Shown here: positions 60,831 to 64,000 of the stretch, one piece after another
Numbering within the stretch: position 1 is the first letter of the stretch
Layout of the letters: each line of letters opens with the position of its first letter
Assembly (NCBI GenBank): GCA_026413225.1
Contig: CM048557.1
Coordinates: 61,308,987-61,372,986, forward strand
Source: Otis tarda
Lineage: Eukaryota > Chordata > Aves > Otidiformes > Otididae
Direction of reading: 5' to 3'
Length of the DNA stretch: 64,000 nt
The notes under the pieces: generated by a model
What the model was told of the DNA's origin: nothing
What the model saw: the letters and a program-made list of their open reading frames with translations, nothing else
Database searches by the model: none
Position numbers and translations under genes: made by a program

Positions 60831-63373
60831 CACAGAGCCAGCTGGGTGAAACACTCTCAGGCTTTGATGAGCACAGCCATCCGCAATGGGAAACACATTC
60901 CTCGCTGTCACTAACAATCCATCTCCTGGGACTGCTGCCCACTCCTTGCCTGCACCAGCTTTCCCCATGCCTTAGTGGTCCGGGGTCTCCCTAATTGCTT
61001 TAGAGATCACCATGCCCCTACCTTGTACCCCCACCTCCCCTGTGCTTCAGCCGCTTCTCCTCCAGCTCTCTTTTTCAGAAGCTCAGTAGGGCATATGACC
61101 TCCCTTTTCTTTCTTTTTTCCCCCAGAGATTGCTCCCCCTTAGATGTCAGCTGCTGTTTTCAGTCCGGCAGCCTGGCACACTCTCTCCTGTCAGGGAGCT
61201 GCCTGCTCCTCCTGGGCAGCTCTGAGCCCAGCGGTACCAAAGGGCTGGCTACACCCTGGGCGCATCAGGTGTCAGATCCATCAGTGATTTTCCCCAGCTA
61301 TTCCCACCTAGGAGAATACATTTTTTTTCTGTAGTTATGCAAACATTCTCACTATGCACTGTAATTATTTCTTTTTTTCAAAATTCAAGCAATAGGAAAG
61401 AGCCGGGAACCAGCATCTGAATTAATGGCAAAGCACTGAAGAAGCATTAAGGACACATTTTGATCTATTTACTCTAAACCTATTCCTCAATCAGGGATCA
61501 ATCATGTAAAACCAGAGACATTGTAAACAATATGCTGTAAATACAGCTAAAATAAAATACACTGATAACCTTTAATTTTGTCTAAGAGTGGATTTAGTCA
61601 AATCCAGACCAAATTTGTTCCAGGTGTAACTCCAGTAACAGCAGTAAACATTGCACCAGAGAGGAACTCAGCTCATTTTCTTTTCCTTACTGACAAAAAA
61701 TTTATGGAAACTGCAAAACTGCTGATGCAAGCACAAGTACAAGAGAGGGTGCAAATGCACAGCAATCCCCTCTCAGTGGTCACCGTGGCTAGAGTGCTTT
61801 TTTCCACTCTATTTACAAATTATTAAACATATTGATCACAGCTTCATGTTTTGAAATCGAGAAGACAAAGAATCCACTTTTATTACTTTATTAACCTTTT
61901 TTTAATTTAACCTGGTAATAAAACTACTCAACTGTGTGGCAAAATCTCAATTAAAATTTGCCTTAGCTCCAGGAGCCACACAGGCAAATGGTCCAGTAGT
62001 TATCTAAGTTGGTTTCCCAGTAAAAGCTTTGCTCTGCTATCGGATTCTGTTATGCGGTACGTAGATCCCTGCGTTACAGCCAGCATCATTTCAGGAGGCA
62101 GTAAGAAAGCTTTCGGGCTCTCCCAGTGATTGCTTTGCTTTTCTTTCACAGCAATTACAGTCCCTTCATTTAATTTCAATGGAAACTTTAGTGTTTTAGA
62201 CTTGCCCATGTAGCTGAATGCTCATCTCTGGATCTTATTTCCAGTCCTCAGGAGGACTGGTTTTGATGACCTAGTCTGATTACAGCATCTTTGACAGCTT
62301 TAAAGGAATTTGCTCGGGGGAAAGAGACAGCTGCTGCTCTGATGAAGGATTTTTCTGAGCAGGCCTCCCAAGCTAGACATGTCAGTATGAGATGTTGCCT
62401 ACGTTTTTCATCACGGCCAACAGGTATGTCTAAAAAAAGGGTTTGTGTTCTTGCCTGCATAGGCTAGTGTGGAGGGAGCTTCTTTTATAAAACTGCTTAA
62501 TCTGCTTCTGTCAGAACGCTGCGGCTTCTTGGCTTCTCTTCCCTTCTATTGTATATTCAGCCTCTCTGGAAACTGTGGGCCAAATCTGTAGTGTGGTGTA
62601 AACTGGCATTGCTGCTTCAGAGGAGCTGCAATAAAATCTGTTAACAAGCTTTTTAGAGTTGGATCAGTGTAAAAGCAATATGACAACTTGTTCCTCTAGA
62701 GCTTGTTTTGCTATTAATGTTGACCACAAGGTAGACAACATTTTGGATCCCAAACAACCCACTTTACCTCCAGAAAGGAGGTCTGACCTGCTTAACGTTG
62801 TGTGGATCAGGAAAGCTCTGTGTTTCCTTCCTAGTGCATTCCGAAACCCAGGAACTAAACTCCGCTTTGCTCCTATAAAGCACCCAGAGTGAATGGCTCA
62901 TTATTCAGGCAGGAATGTTCTGCAATAAAAGATTTTCACAAGAACCTGGATTTACAAAGTTTTACATATGTATCCTGGAACAGCTACTTTACTTTTGGGG
63001 GAGCAAATAAAGCAAAGATTTCAGATAGGAGGGGTTTGGCTGCACATGCCTAGGGGCAGAGCTACTACTGCATGGACTGCTGGGCAGAGCCAAGAGCTGG
63101 GGGAATTCATCCCCAAGACATTTCCAGCCTTGGTTTTGTAAAAGAGACTCTTGTGTAAGCAGGTGGCTCAAAGGACTGAGGACTGCTTGGTACACTGAAG
63201 CGTAAGCTTCTCTCCAGGGCCAGCCCATTTCCGCTACTTCATGCTGCCCCAAAATCCAACTCTGAACTGACAAGAAAGGGTGACAACCACCAGTTTCACC
63301 TGCTCCAAATTCTCCAAATTCCCTTTCTCTTTCCTCTTCTATGTTGCTTATTTATGTTGCACTTCCCCAGAGG

Positions 63374-63389
63374 AAAAAAAAAAAAAAAA
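63374..63389 (+). repeat. A16 homopolymer
   Basis: A simple mononucleotide run. Confidence 0.9.
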
Positions 63390-63511
63390 TGAACCAGTGC
63401 CATTTTGCTGCCTCGCAGATGTTTGATTACTCTTTCATAAATGTGAAGGACATGAAGGTCACCTTTCTGAAATAGCAGTGGAGAGCACAAAACAGAGAGT
63501 ATATCATGGCC

Positions 63512-63543
63512 ATGCAAATCCACCAGCCTTGATTAGGCTGGTG
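63512..63543. promoter_or_regulatory. Octamer ATGCAAAT next to 9-bp inverted repeat
   Basis: ATGCAAAT at 63512-63519, a known POU-domain site, is followed after one base by CACCAGCCT (63521-63529), a TGATT spacer and AGGCTGGTG (63535-63543), exact reverse complements. Motif and hairpin may each be chance. Confidence 0.35.
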
Positions 63544-63860
63544 CTTGGTCTCGTTCTCCAACACTGATGCTGCTTCACACTTGGTCCTCCTGAGAGATAT
63601 GACGGAGTCGTGGCTGCCGGATTCGCCTTCCTATGGATTTGTGTGAGGAAATTCTCTCCTCTTCTAGTCTCAGATGTGGTTTTTGTACATGCTTTAGCTG
63701 AGGGATATGTTTTGCATCCAAGGAAAATAAGCAGGCTTGAAGAAAGCTTGTCTTTCTTGTTATACCCACCTATCTGAAACAGCAGAGGCACTCAGCACCT
63801 GGTTCACCCATCGCTCTCTGGCAGTAGGATGCAGCCAGGTCTGCAGCGTTTCCTGCCACC

Positions 63861-63921
63861 ATGACAGATTCCAGGCAAAGTCACCCAGCAGGACCCGAAG
63901 GAACCCAGGCTGGAGGAGCAG
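63861..63921 (+). other. Candidate first coding exon (unrecognised)
   Basis: CCTGCCACCATGA at the start matches the Kozak consensus closely. The frame codes for MTDSRQSHPAGPEGTQAGGA, then meets GGAGCAG|GTAAGG, a near-consensus splice donor at 63922, leaving phase 1. Without splicing the frame ends at a TAG after 23 codons. The sequence is Gly/Pro/Gln-rich and hydrophilic, as alternative N-termini often are. I cannot assign it to a gene. No TATA or CpG island lies upstream, although CTGCAG just before could serve as an acceptor. If real, the gene would extend rightward out of the window. Confidence 0.2.
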
Positions 63922-64000
63922 GTAAGGAGTAGGCTGGCTACCGGGCTTAGAAATGGGAACCAGGTGTCTTTGTGCAGAGATGGGTGGATGTGAGGAAAAT

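Larger units (their letters stand above)
60831..63860. other. Non-coding unique sequence
   Basis: No gene identified. The segment 61330-61580 and the stretch 61830-61990 are AT-rich. An A16 run lies at 63374-63389. The inverted repeat and octamer at 63512-63543 are listed separately. Frames at 60975-61334 and 61578-61826 show no domain. Confidence 0.5.

Noticed and set aside
1-64000. CRISPR arrays, bacterial operons, insertion sequences, ribosome binding sites
   Set aside because: The window is vertebrate nuclear DNA. No regularly spaced direct repeats and no compact gene strings are present.

Overview
This window looks like nuclear DNA from a bird. The main evidence is its interspersed repeats. 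There are four clear CR1 LINE 3' fragments whose reverse-complemented tails carry the avian pattern TCATAGAATCATAGAAT, then GGTTTGGGTTGGAAGGGAC, then CATCTAGTCCA. Two long terminal repeats resemble families I know from bird genomes: one on the + strand beginning TGTCCTGGTTTCAGCTGGGA, and one on the - strand with degenerate CCACGGGCTGCAG-type units. Several much older, worn LINE/SINE pieces (MIR/L2-like and L3-like CR1) are also present, as in other amniotes. The species cannot be named from the sequence.

I find no protein-coding gene that I can identify, no rRNA or tRNA gene, and no bacterial-type feature. Open frames longer than 60 codons are scattered on both strands. They have no recognisable domains and are what random 60%-AT sequence gives. 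The window is therefore most likely a gene desert or part of one or more very long introns. Three short stretches have exon-like signals: an acceptor/donor-bounded open segment at 16752-16918, a signal-peptide-like frame with a phase-consistent 88-base intron at 24791-25124, and a strong-Kozak ATG with a GTAAGG donor at 63861-63921. All three are candidates only.

Layout: 1-11.3 kb is unique AT-rich sequence with several compact motif clusters (a repeated CCTGATCAC 9-mer at 1.8-2.5 kb, paired E-boxes at 3.57 kb, homeodomain-type palindromes and a CpG-bearing segment at 4.1-6.0 kb) and a purine tract at 5.34 kb. A CR1 and a MIR-like piece lie at 11.4-12.2 kb. Unique sequence follows to about 21.1 kb, then the minus-strand LTR at 21.1-22.2 kb. 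From 22 to 35 kb the sequence is mostly unique, with an enhancer-like block at 28.2-28.4 kb and a 14-bp OTX/CRX-type palindrome at 30.25 kb. CR1, L3-like and MIR/L2-like relics cluster at 35-50 kb. A solo-type + strand LTR lies at 53.65-54.23 kb and a young-looking short CR1 at 55.47 kb. From about 57.5 to 61.3 kb the sequence is richer in G+C and has a small CpG cluster near 60.0 kb.

I did not find a new biological system. The most useful leads are the candidate exons and the blocks that look like conserved noncoding elements. Both rest on visual pattern reading and need cross-species alignment and RNA evidence.
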